From assembly GCF_036898465.1 (NCBI RefSeq), contig NZ_JARUMJ010000001.1:7564001-7628000 (forward strand): a stretch of 64,000 bases of DNA, written 5' to 3'. Below, piece by piece: positions 17,413 through 25,676 of this stretch; position 1 is the stretch's first letter, and every line of letters begins with the position of its first letter. Below the pieces are notes generated by a model, which was given only the letters and a program-made list of their open reading frames with translations, was not told the DNA's origin and did no database searches. The DNA is from Streptomyces sp. B21-105 (lineage in GTDB: Bacteria > Actinomycetota > Actinomycetes > Streptomycetales > Streptomycetaceae). A program made the translations under genes and the position numbers.

Positions 17413-18665
17413 ATGAGGGCAGACGACGACGCCGCGCCGACGGCGCCCGGCTTCACGGGACCCCGATGGCTGTGGCCGTCCGCGGTGGTCGCCGAGCTCG
17501 ACCCGGACGCCGGGCTGGCGGCCCGCGGCACCGGCGCACCGCACGCGACTGGGCCGTCGACTTCTCCTGCTTCCTCCTGGCCGCAGCCGTCGGCCTGGCG
17601 ATCGCGGACTCGGTCCCCGGCGAACAGGACCTGCCGTACGCCGTTGCGGTGGCCGACCAGCTGCTGGGCGCCCTCGCCTGCGCGGCGGTGTGGCTGCGCC
17701 GCCGGTGGCCGCTCGCCCTGGCCGTCACGCTGGTCCCGCTCGGTTTCCTGTCGACCACCTCGTCCGGCGCCCTCACCGTCGCCCTCTTCACCCTCGCCGT
17801 GCACCGGCCGTTCCGGTACGCGGCCTGGGTGGGCGGCGCCGAGCTGGCGCTGATCCCGCTGCTCGTCCGGGTGCGTCCGGACCCCGATCTGGGGTACCTG
17901 TCGGCAGTGGTGTGGACCGTGCTGATCACCGTCACGGTCCTCGGCTGGGGCATGTTCGTGCGGTCGAAGCGGCAGCTGATGCCGAGCCTGCGCGACCGGG
18001 CGCGGCGCGCCGAGACGGAGGCCCGGCTGCGCGCCGAGACGGAGGCCCGGCTGCGCGCCGAGCAGGCGCAGCGGCCGGCCCGCGAGGCCATCGCCCGCGA
18101 GATGCACGACGTGCTCGCGCACCGGCTCACCCTGCTCAGCGTGCACGCGGGCGGCCTGGAGTTCCGCCCCGACGCGCCCCGCGAGGAGATCGCCCGGGCG
18201 GCCGGCGTCATCCGGGAGAGCGCCCACAAGGCCCTCCAGGACCTGCGGGAGATCATCGGCGTCCTGCGGGCCGGGGAGCCCGACGACGCGGGCCGGCCCC
18301 AGCCCACGCTCGCCGGGCTGGACACGCTGGTCGCCGAGTCGCGCGAGGCCGGCATGAAGGTCACCCTCGACCAGCGGGTCACCGAGGCCGCCGCGGTTCC
18401 CGCCTCCGTCGGCCGCACCGCCTACCGCATCGTCCAGGAGGGTCTGACCAACGCCCGCAAGCACGCCCCGGGCACCAAGGTCGCGGTCACCGTCGTCGGC
18501 GGCCCCGGCGAGGGCGTCGCGGTGAGCGTGCGCAACCCCGCGCCGGAGGGCGACGTCCCGGCCGTCCCCGGCTCCGGGCAGGGCCTGATCGGCCTGACCG
18601 AACGGGCGACGCCGGCCGGCGGACACCTGGGGCACGGGGCGCGCGACGGGAAAGACTATCGGGCA
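17413..18665 (+). pseudogene. Sensor histidine kinase (HisKA_3 type), frameshifted and lacking its end
   Basis: The N-terminus (GFTGPRWLWPSAVVAELDPD) starts at the ATG at 17413, but the frame changes near 17520: RHRRTARDWAVDFSCF and all later parts are read one base off. Then come four or five membrane helices, a coiled linker with a 24-bp tandem duplication (18006-18053, duplicating ETEARLRA), the phospho-acceptor EAIAREMHDVLAHRL, and the ATPase N box EGLTNARKHAPG. After GLIGLTERATPAGGHLGHG the normal last residues are missing and no stop occurs in this frame before the opposite oxidoreductase gene. No response regulator adjoins. Three separate defects make a dead gene likely, though the frameshift could be a read error. 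Confidence 0.75.
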
Positions 18666-18701
18666 CCGGATCAACCCCGTCCCGGATCGGCCCGTCCCGG
18701 C

Positions 18702-19718
18702 TCACTCCGTCCCGAGGGACGCCGGGATCTCCGTGAGGCGTACCGCCCGGCGTTCCCGGCGGGACACCTCGCAGGCCTCGGCGATGCGCAGGGCCTGCAG
18801 GGCCTCCCGGCCGTCGCAGGGGTTGGCGCGGTCTCCGCGGACGACGTCCACGAAGGCGTTCAGCTCCGCTGTGTAAGCGGGTTCGAAGCGTTCCAGGAAG
18901 CCCGTCCACGGCTTGTCCGCGGCCGGCGGACCGGTGGGCTCGGTGGACGCGATCGGCGTGCGGTCGTCCAGACCCACGACGATCTGGTCCAGCTCCCCGG
19001 CCAGCTCCATGCGGACGTCGTAGCCCGCCCCGTTGAGCCGCGTCGCCGTGGCGGTGGCGAGGGCGCCGTCGTCGAGGGTGAGGACCACGGCCGCCGTGTC
19101 CACGTCCCCCGCCTCGCGGAACATCGCGGGACCGGCGTCGGACCCGGCCGCGTACACGTCCGCCACCTCGCGCCCGGTCACCCAGCGCAGACAGTCGAAG
19201 TCGTGGATGAGCGCGTCCCGGTAGATCCCGCCGGACACCGGCAGCCAGGCGGCCGGCGGCGCGGACTCGTCGGAGGTCAGCGACCGCACCGTGTGCAGCC
19301 GTCCGAGGCGTCCCGAGCGCACCGCCTCCCGGGCCCCCGTGTACCCCGCGTCGAAGCGGCGCTGGAAGCCCATCTGGAGGATCGTGCCCGCGCTCTCGAC
19401 CTCGGCGATCGCCTGTAAGGTCCCCGCCAGGTCCAGGGCGATCGGCTTCTCGCAGAAGACCGGGAGCCCGGAGCGTGCTGCCCGACCGATCAGTTCGGCG
19501 TGGGCCGAGGTGGCCGTCGTGATGACCACGGCGTCCACGCCCCAGCGGAAGATCTCGTCCACCCCTGGGGCGGCCGTCTCGCCCAGCCGCAGCGCGAGCT
19601 CCTGGGCCCGCGCCTGGTCCGCGTCCGTCAGGATCAGGGATCCGACCTCGCGGTGACGGCTGAGTGTGTTCGCATGAATGGTGCCTATGCGGCCCGTCCC
19701 GATGACCCCGATGCGCAT
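18702..19718 (-). CDS. Gfo/Idh/MocA-family oxidoreductase (inositol dehydrogenase-like)
   Basis: 338-residue NAD(P)-dependent sugar/polyol dehydrogenase. The Rossmann motif is at the N-terminus (MRIGVIGTGRIGTIHA). The catalytic EKP is in CEKPIAL (about residue 98), and the second domain carries GGIYRDALIHDFDCLRW with the Asp/His of the active site. It is close in type to myo-inositol 2-dehydrogenase (IolG), but the substrate cannot be fixed. The ATG at 19718 starts exactly at the Rossmann strand. It is divergent from a GntR regulator with a 101-bp shared promoter region. Confidence 0.85.
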   Translation of the reverse strand: MRIGVIGTGRIGTIHANTLSRHREVGSLILTDADQARAQELALRLGETAAPGVDEIFRWGVDAVVITTATSAHAELIGRAARSGLPVFCEKPIALDLAGTLQAIAEVESAGTILQMGFQRRFDAGYTGAREAVRSGRLGRLHTVRSLTSDESAPPAAWLPVSGGIYRDALIHDFDCLRWVTGREVADVYAAGSDAGPAMFREAGDVDTAAVVLTLDDGALATATATRLNGAGYDVRMELAGELDQIVVGLDDRTPIASTEPTGPPAADKPWTGFLERFEPAYTAELNAFVDVVRGDRANPCDGREALQALRIAEACEVSRRERRAVRLTEIPASLGTE

Positions 19719-19759
19719 GGAACCAAAGTGACCTGGCATTCAGCGCCTGTCAATGCGCA

Positions 19760-19769
19760 TGTCCGGACA
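19760..19769. promoter_or_regulatory. Palindrome in the oxidoreductase-gntR gap
   Basis: TGTCCGGACA, a perfect 10-bp palindrome followed by a half-site (TCGGAC at 19771-19776), between two divergent starts. Position and symmetry fit a site for the adjacent GntR protein, though the sequence is short. Confidence 0.4.
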
Positions 19770-19819
19770 ATCGGACTACACAACTTCCCGTCAACCGGTC
19801 GCGGAGCTACGCTCGGGCC

Positions 19820-20584
19820 GTGCCGAAACCAGGAGTGGACCCGACCGTGCAGCTGGAACTACGTGTGGACCGCAGTTCTCCGGTGCCGTTGTACTTCCAG
19901 CTCGCCCAGCAGCTGGAGGCCGCGATCGAGCACGGCTCGCTCACCCCCGGCAGCCTGCTGGGCAACGAGATCGAGCTCGCCGCACGGCTCGGCCTGTCCC
20001 GGCCGACCGTCCGCCAGGCGATCCAGTCCCTCGTCGACAAGGGCCTCCTGGTGCGCCGCCGGGGCGTCGGCACGCAGGTCGTGCACAGCCAGGTCAAACG
20101 CCCCCTGGAGCTCAGCAGCCTCTACGACGACCTGGAGGCGGCCGGGCAGCGTCCGGCGACGACGGTCCTGGTCAACACCGTGCTGCCGGCGTCCGCCGAG
20201 GTCGCGGCCGCGCTCGGGGTGGCCGAGGGCAGCGACGTCCACCGGGTGGAACGGCTGCGGCTGGCGCACGGCGAGCCGATGGCGTACCTGTGCAACCACC
20301 TGCCCTCCGGTCTGCTCGACCTCGACACCGCACAGCTCCAGGCCACCGGCCTGTACCGGCTGATGCGGGCCGCCGGGATCACCCTGCACAGCGCCCGCCA
20401 GTCCATCGGCGCCCGCGCCGCCACCGCCGACGAGGCCGAGCGGCTCGCCGAGGAGCGGGGCGCCCCGCTGCTGACCATGCAGCGCACCACCTTCGACGAC
20501 ACCGGCCGCGCGGTCGAGTTCGGCGACCACATCTACCGCCCGACCCGCTACTCCTTCGAGTTCCAGCTGCTCGTGCGCCCCTGA
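19820..20584 (+). CDS. GntR-family regulator, HutC/UTRA subfamily
   Basis: 254-residue repressor-type protein. The winged helix lies at about 20-80 (PLYFQLAQQLEAAIEHGSL ... RLGLSRPTVRQAIQSLVDKG). The UTRA ligand domain lies at about 95-245, ending in FGDHIYRPTRYSFEF as in the HutC branch. UTRA domains sense sugars, amino acids or their phosphates. Start is a GTG at 19820. Divergent arrangement with the inositol dehydrogenase-like gene suggests that it controls that gene and itself, and its ligand is probably the sugar or polyol oxidised there. Confidence 0.88.
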   Translation: MPKPGVDPTVQLELRVDRSSPVPLYFQLAQQLEAAIEHGSLTPGSLLGNEIELAARLGLSRPTVRQAIQSLVDKGLLVRRRGVGTQVVHSQVKRPLELSSLYDDLEAAGQRPATTVLVNTVLPASAEVAAALGVAEGSDVHRVERLRLAHGEPMAYLCNHLPSGLLDLDTAQLQATGLYRLMRAAGITLHSARQSIGARAATADEAERLAEERGAPLLTMQRTTFDDTGRAVEFGDHIYRPTRYSFEFQLLVRP

Positions 20585-20793
20585 GCGCGATGCCGTGCCC
20601 CCCGTCACCCCGGCCCGCCGGCGGCGGGGACGCCGACGAGGACCGTCCCGGCGACCCCGCCACGAGCTGCGGCGTCGCGCGCGTGCCCGTCGCCGCGCCC
20701 CCGCGCCCGCCCGGCGTCCGCCGAAGGCGAAGCCCGCGCGCCGTCGTCGCCCGGCTCGGCACCCGAGGTGAGGGTGAGGCAGAATCGGCGACG

Positions 20794-21942
20794 ATGAGCA
20801 CCTACGGCAACTTCAGCGCCCCGATCGGCTCCCGCCGCGCCCCCGCACTTCGCACGGTGGGCCCCAGGGAGCGCCGCTCGCACCTCACCGCGCCCCGGGT
20901 GCCCACGGTGGGCATCGACATCGGCGGCACCAAGGTGATGGCGGGCGTCGTCGACGCCGACGGCAACATCCTGGAGAAGGTCCGCACCGAGACGCCGGAC
21001 AAGTCGAAGAGCCCCAAGGTCGTCGAGGACACGATCGTCGAGCTGGTCCTGGACCTGTCCGACCGCCACGACGTGCACGCCGTCGGCGTCGGGGCGGCGG
21101 GCTGGGTCGACGCCGACCGCAACCGTGTGCTGTTCGCGCCCCATCTGTCCTGGCGCAACGAACCCCTCAGGGACCGCCTCTCCGGCCGCCTCGCGGTGCC
21201 CGTCCTCGTCGACAACGACGCCAACACCGCCGCCTGGGCGGAGTGGCGCTTCGGCGCGGGCCGCGGCGAGGACCACCTCGTCATGATCACCCTCGGTACC
21301 GGCATCGGCGGCGCGATCCTCGAGGACGGCCAGGTCAAGCGCGGCAAGTACGGCGTCGCCGGCGAGTTCGGCCATATGCAGGTCGTGCCCGGCGGCCACC
21401 GCTGCCCGTGCGGCAACCGCGGCTGCTGGGAGCAGTACAGCTCGGGCAACGCGCTGGTCAGGGAGGCCAAGGAACTGGCCGCGGCCGACTCGCCGGTGGC
21501 CTACGGCATCATCGAGCACGTCAAGGGGCAGATCGGGGACATCAGCGGCCCCATGATCACCGAGCTGGCCCGCGAGGGCGACGCCATGTGCATCGAGCTG
21601 CTCCAGGACATCGGCCAGTGGCTCGGCGTCGGCATCGCCAACCTCGCCGCGGCCCTCGACCCGTCCTGCTTCGTGATCGGCGGCGGCGTCTCGGCCGCCG
21701 ACGACCTGCTGATCAGCCCCGCGCGGGACGCGTTCAAGCGCCAGCTCACCGGTCGCGGCTACCGCCCCGAGGCCCGGATAGTGCGTGCCCAGCTCGGCCC
21801 CGAGGCCGGCATGGTCGGCGCCGCGGACCTGGCCCGTCTGGTGGCCCGCAGGTTCCGGCGCGCCAAGCGCCGCCGCGTGGAGCGCTACGAGCGCTTCGAA
21901 CGGTTCACGGAGGCGGCCCGCCGCACCCAGGACACGGCTTGA
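20794..21942 (+). CDS. ROK-family sugar kinase (glucokinase-like)
   Basis: 382-residue kinase. After a basic 35-residue N-terminal extension comes the phosphate loop VGIDIGGTKVMAG (about residue 39), then DNDANTAAWAE with the catalytic Asp, ITLGTGIGGAIL, and the ROK zinc motif in HRCPCGNRGCWEQY. The family phosphorylates glucose or similar hexoses with ATP. The C-terminus is unusually basic (RRFRRAKRRRVERYERFERF). No HTH, so it is an enzyme and not a ROK repressor. The ATG at 20794 was chosen because upstream sequence looks non-coding. Confidence 0.85.
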   Translation: MSTYGNFSAPIGSRRAPALRTVGPRERRSHLTAPRVPTVGIDIGGTKVMAGVVDADGNILEKVRTETPDKSKSPKVVEDTIVELVLDLSDRHDVHAVGVGAAGWVDADRNRVLFAPHLSWRNEPLRDRLSGRLAVPVLVDNDANTAAWAEWRFGAGRGEDHLVMITLGTGIGGAILEDGQVKRGKYGVAGEFGHMQVVPGGHRCPCGNRGCWEQYSSGNALVREAKELAAADSPVAYGIIEHVKGQIGDISGPMITELAREGDAMCIELLQDIGQWLGVGIANLAAALDPSCFVIGGGVSAADDLLISPARDAFKRQLTGRGYRPEARIVRAQLGPEAGMVGAADLARLVARRFRRAKRRRVERYERFERFTEAARRTQDTA

Positions 21943-21999
21943 CGGCCGTGTCGCCTTCCGCCCGCACACGGCTCGACGGCTGTGTCGCCCTTCGCCCAG
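21932..21999. repeat. 34-bp imperfect tandem duplication over the ROK kinase stop codon
   Basis: Copies at 21932-21965 and 21966-21999 differ at only a few positions. The first contains the ROK kinase stop codon. It probably arose by slippage and lengthened the intergenic gap. Confidence 0.8.
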
Positions 22000-22051
22000 G
22001 ACAGCGCATGACCCCGGTACCGCCACCGCACCGCACGACCTCGGACACCGC

Positions 22052-22645
22052 ATGACTGCTTCGCTGCCCCGCCAGGCCGCGTCCTTTGGCGAGCCGCCCC
22101 ACCCGCCGGAGGACCGCCGGCACATGATCCGCCGCAGGGCGCTCACCCTGCTGATCATCGTGCTGCTCATCGGCGGCCCGGCCGGCTACCTGGCGATCTC
22201 CGCCGGCCAGAGCCGCGACAGCGGCAAGGACAAGGCGGCGAAGTGGTCGGCGACCGGCCTGACCGAGGGCTGGCCGTCGAAGGTGCAGCGCCGCCTGTAC
22301 CAGGTGCCGGTCCCGCACCCCGCCAACAACGTCGCCTACTACGAGACGAACAACTGGAAGACCAGCCGGCTCTACGTGCAGTTCCAGACCACGCACGCCG
22401 GCCTCGACCAGTTCCTCGCGGAGATCGGCGTCAGCCGGGACGACCTGAAGAAGGGCGACATCGCCATCAGCGACCGCGACCAGGAGATCACCGGCTGGAA
22501 GTTCTCCGGCCCCGGCTCCCGTCCCGGGGACGACCTCGGCATCGTCGTCGAGCGGAAGAACCCGCAGCCGACGCTGGACATCGTCGTGAACACCGGAAAC
22601 ACGGTCTTCCCGCTCGTGTACGTCGTCTCCCGCACGGTCCCCTGA
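22052..22645 (+). CDS. Membrane-anchored protein of unknown function
   Basis: 197-residue protein with a cytoplasmic N-terminus of about 28 residues, one membrane helix (ALTLLIIVLLIGGPAGYLAI, about 30-49) and an exported domain of about 145 residues. The latter contains YYETNNWKTSRLYVQFQTTHAGLDQFL and ends in a beta-rich region. No Cys lipobox. I do not recognise the fold; similar hypothetical proteins sit beside the ROK kinase in other streptomycetes as far as I recall. An internal ATG (MIRRRALTL) could be the true start. Confidence 0.7.
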   Translation: MTASLPRQAASFGEPPHPPEDRRHMIRRRALTLLIIVLLIGGPAGYLAISAGQSRDSGKDKAAKWSATGLTEGWPSKVQRRLYQVPVPHPANNVAYYETNNWKTSRLYVQFQTTHAGLDQFLAEIGVSRDDLKKGDIAISDRDQEITGWKFSGPGSRPGDDLGIVVERKNPQPTLDIVVNTGNTVFPLVYVVSRTVP

Positions 22646-22811
22646 CGCCGCTCCCGGTCCCGCTCCCCGAGGCCCCGCCCCTTGGACGCCCCTCGGTTCC
22701 CGCCGGACCCGACGGGGTGGGACGGCGGGCCGGCCGGGACCGATTGTCAGACCCCGCCCGTAGAGTCGAAGACGACTGATCCGACAGGCGGGCGGGAGGT
22801 GGACACCCGGC

Positions 22812-25676
22812 ATGAGCGTCATGGCCGAAGGGACGGCGGCTGCCGCCGAGCCCGCTTCCGTCTCCTCGTGCGTGCGGCTCGCCGCCGTCTTCCTGCCCGC
22901 CCCCCTCCCGCGCGAGGGCCGCGTCGCCTTCTGGGACCCGGCCGGCGACGCGCTGCCCGCCGCCCCCCAAGGGCAACGCACGGAGCTCACCGTCGTCCGC
23001 CGTCACGGCGCCACGATCCGCCGCAGGCAGACCCCGGCCCTGTCCCTGCCGCTCGACACGGCGCTCCCCCTGCTCGTGCGCGCCCGCAGCGACCCCGCCG
23101 CCCATCCGGCGACCGCCTGCTGGGGCGCGGCCGCGCTGCACGCGCTGCGGCTCGCCGCCCGCGGCAGGCTCCTGCCCGGCCTCACGCCCGCCGGACACGA
23201 CGCCTGGCGCGCGGGCCCCCTGGACCAGGAGGACGTCGCACACCTGCGCGCGGTCGCCGCCGCCCTCCCGCCCGAGGGCCACGCCGTGCCTCTCCCCGGC
23301 CCCGGCCCGCTCCTGCTGCCCCGGCCCGAACCCCTGATGCGCTCCTTCCTCGACGCGGTCGCGGACATCCTGCCCCGCACCCCGGCCGCGCCGCACGCCT
23401 GCGGGAAGCCTTTCGCGGACCGCCGGCCTCAGCGGCTGCCCGGCACACACGACTGGGCCGCGGAGGTCGCCGCCGGCATGGACGCGGGCGTGCGGATCTC
23501 GCTCCGCCTCGACCTGTCGGCGTACGACATGTTCGACGCGCCCGGCGACGAGGGGCACGGCGGGGCCCGGGCGCGCAGCGCGGGCGCGGCGATCGTCCAG
23601 GTGCACAGCCTCGCCGACCCGACGCTGGTGGCGGACGCGGCGGCGCTGTGGGCGGGCGAGGCCGACGCGGCCTTCGGGGCACGCGCACGCGTGGACGCGG
23701 CCCTCGCCGTGCGGCGCGCGGCCCGCGTGTGGCCGCCGCTGGCCCGGCTCGCCGAACAGGACGCGCCGGACGTCCTGGCCCTCTCCGAGGACGAGCTGGG
23801 CGACCTGCTGGGCGTGGCCGCCACCCGGCTCGCCGCGGCCGGGGTCGCCGTGCACTGGCCCCGGGACCTCGCACAGGACCTCAGCGCGGCCGCCGTGGTC
23901 CGTCCGGCGCCCGGCTCCGCCACCGACGGCGGGGGCTTCTTCGAGGGCGAGGAACTGCTCCAGTTCCGCTGGCAGCTGGCGATCGGCGGCGACCCGCTCA
24001 GCGAGGCCGAGATGGACGCGCTGGCGGAGGCCCACCGCCCGGTGGTGCGGCTGCGCGACCAGTGGGTGCTGGTCGATCCGGCGCTGGTGCGCAAGGCCCG
24101 CAAACGCGAACTGGGTCTGCTGGACCCGGTCGACGCCCTCTCCGTCGCCCTCTCCGGCGTCGCCGAGGTCGACGGCGAGACCGTCGAGGCGGTACCGGTC
24201 GGCGCGCTGGCCGCCCTGCGGGACCGGCTCACCGCCGGGGTGCGGCCCGCGGAGCCGCCCGCCGGCCTGCGCGCGGTCCTGCGCGACTACCAGCTGCGCG
24301 GCCTGGCCTGGCTGGACCTCATGACCTCCCTCGGCCTCGGCGGCTGCCTCGCCGACGACATGGGCCTCGGCAAGACGATCACCGTCATCGCCCTGCATCT
24401 GAAGCGGGCCCGCACCGAGCCCACCCTGGTGGTGTGCCCGGCCTCCCTGCTGGGCAACTGGCAGCGCGAGATCGAACGCTTCGCGCCCGGGGTGCCCGTC
24501 CGCCGCTTCCACGGCCCCGACCGCAGCCTGGCCGGGCTGTCCGGCGGCTTCGTCCTCACCACGTACGGCACGATGCGTTCGGCGGCGCCGACGCTGGCCG
24601 GACAGCCCTGGGGCATGGTCGTCGCGGACGAGGCGCAGCATGTGAAGAACCCCTACTCGGCGACGGCGAAGGCCCTGCGCACCATCCCGACCCCCGCCCG
24701 CGTGGCCCTGACCGGCACCCCCGTCGAGAACAACCTGTCCGAGCTCTGGGCGCTGCTCGACTGGACGACACCCGGGCTCCTCGGCCCCCTGAAGTCCTTC
24801 CGCGCCCGGCACGCGCGCGCGGTGGAGAACGGCGAGGACGACCAGGCGGTGGAGCGCCTCGCCCGGCTGGTCCGCCCGTTTCTCCTGCGCCGCAAGAAGT
24901 CCGATCCAGGCATCGTGCCGGAGCTGCCGCCCAAGACGGAGACCGACCACCCGGTCCCGCTCACCCGCGAACAGGCCGCCCTCTACGAGGCGGTGGTCCG
25001 CGAGTCCCTGCTGGCCATCGAGACGGCGGACGGCATCGCCCGCCGCGGCCTGGTGCTGAAGCTGCTTGGCGCGCTGAAGCAGATCTGCGACCACCCCGCC
25101 CTCTACCTCAAGGAGGCCGGCGCCTCCGCCGGTGACGCACTGGCCGCCCGCTCCGGCAAACTCGCCCTGCTGGACGAACTGTTGGACACCCTCCTCGCGG
25201 AGGACGGCTCGGCCCTCGTCTTCACCCAGTACGTCGGCATGGCCCGTCTGATCACCGCCCACCTCACCGCCCGCGCCGTCCCCGTCGACCTGCTGCACGG
25301 CGGGACTCCGGTGCCGGAACGGGAACGGATGGTGGACCGCTTCCAGAGCGGCGCCACCCCGGTCCTCGTGCTCTCCCTGAAGGCCGCCGGCACCGGCCTC
25401 AACCTGACACGCGCGGGGCACGTCGTGCACTTCGACCGGTGGTGGAACCCGGCGGTGGAGGAACAGGCCACCGACCGCGCCTACCGCATCGGCCAGACCC
25501 AGCCGGTCCAGGTGCACCGCCTCATCACCGAGGGCACGGTCGAGGACCGCATCGCCGAGATGCTTCAGGTCAAGCGCGCCCTGGCCGACGCGGTCCTCGG
25601 CTCCGGGGAGTCGGCCCTGACCGAGCTCACGGACCGTGAACTGACCGATCTGGTCAGGCTGCGGAGGGAGGCGTGA
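22812..25676 (+). CDS. SNF2/HepA-type DEAD/DEAH helicase
   Basis: 954-residue Swi2/Snf2 ATPase. Residues 1-480 form an actinobacterial N-terminal region typical of this subfamily. The ATPase motor has DDMGLGKTITVIAL (Walker A, about 514-527), ADEAQHVKN (Walker B, about 604), ALTGTPVENN (motif III), and the helicase-C motif GTGLNLTRAGHVVHFDRWW followed by QATDRAYRIGQ (about 890). It probably remodels protein-DNA or RNA polymerase complexes and is cytoplasmic. The stop overlaps the start of the SWIM gene, a pairing seen widely in actinobacteria, which suggests a two-protein machine. Confidence 0.93.
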   Translation: MSVMAEGTAAAAEPASVSSCVRLAAVFLPAPLPREGRVAFWDPAGDALPAAPQGQRTELTVVRRHGATIRRRQTPALSLPLDTALPLLVRARSDPAAHPATACWGAAALHALRLAARGRLLPGLTPAGHDAWRAGPLDQEDVAHLRAVAAALPPEGHAVPLPGPGPLLLPRPEPLMRSFLDAVADILPRTPAAPHACGKPFADRRPQRLPGTHDWAAEVAAGMDAGVRISLRLDLSAYDMFDAPGDEGHGGARARSAGAAIVQVHSLADPTLVADAAALWAGEADAAFGARARVDAALAVRRAARVWPPLARLAEQDAPDVLALSEDELGDLLGVAATRLAAAGVAVHWPRDLAQDLSAAAVVRPAPGSATDGGGFFEGEELLQFRWQLAIGGDPLSEAEMDALAEAHRPVVRLRDQWVLVDPALVRKARKRELGLLDPVDALSVALSGVAEVDGETVEAVPVGALAALRDRLTAGVRPAEPPAGLRAVLRDYQLRGLAWLDLMTSLGLGGCLADDMGLGKTITVIALHLKRARTEPTLVVCPASLLGNWQREIERFAPGVPVRRFHGPDRSLAGLSGGFVLTTYGTMRSAAPTLAGQPWGMVVADEAQHVKNPYSATAKALRTIPTPARVALTGTPVENNLSELWALLDWTTPGLLGPLKSFRARHARAVENGEDDQAVERLARLVRPFLLRRKKSDPGIVPELPPKTETDHPVPLTREQAALYEAVVRESLLAIETADGIARRGLVLKLLGALKQICDHPALYLKEAGASAGDALAARSGKLALLDELLDTLLAEDGSALVFTQYVGMARLITAHLTARAVPVDLLHGGTPVPERERMVDRFQSGATPVLVLSLKAAGTGLNLTRAGHVVHFDRWWNPAVEEQATDRAYRIGQTQPVQVHRLITEGTVEDRIAEMLQVKRALADAVLGSGESALTELTDRELTDLVRLRREA

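Noticed and set aside
17466..19418. Reading the kinase frame through to 19418 as one 650-residue protein
   Set aside because: After about 18665 the frame runs antisense through the oxidoreductase gene. Kinase similarity ends there, so the extension is only the absence of a stop.
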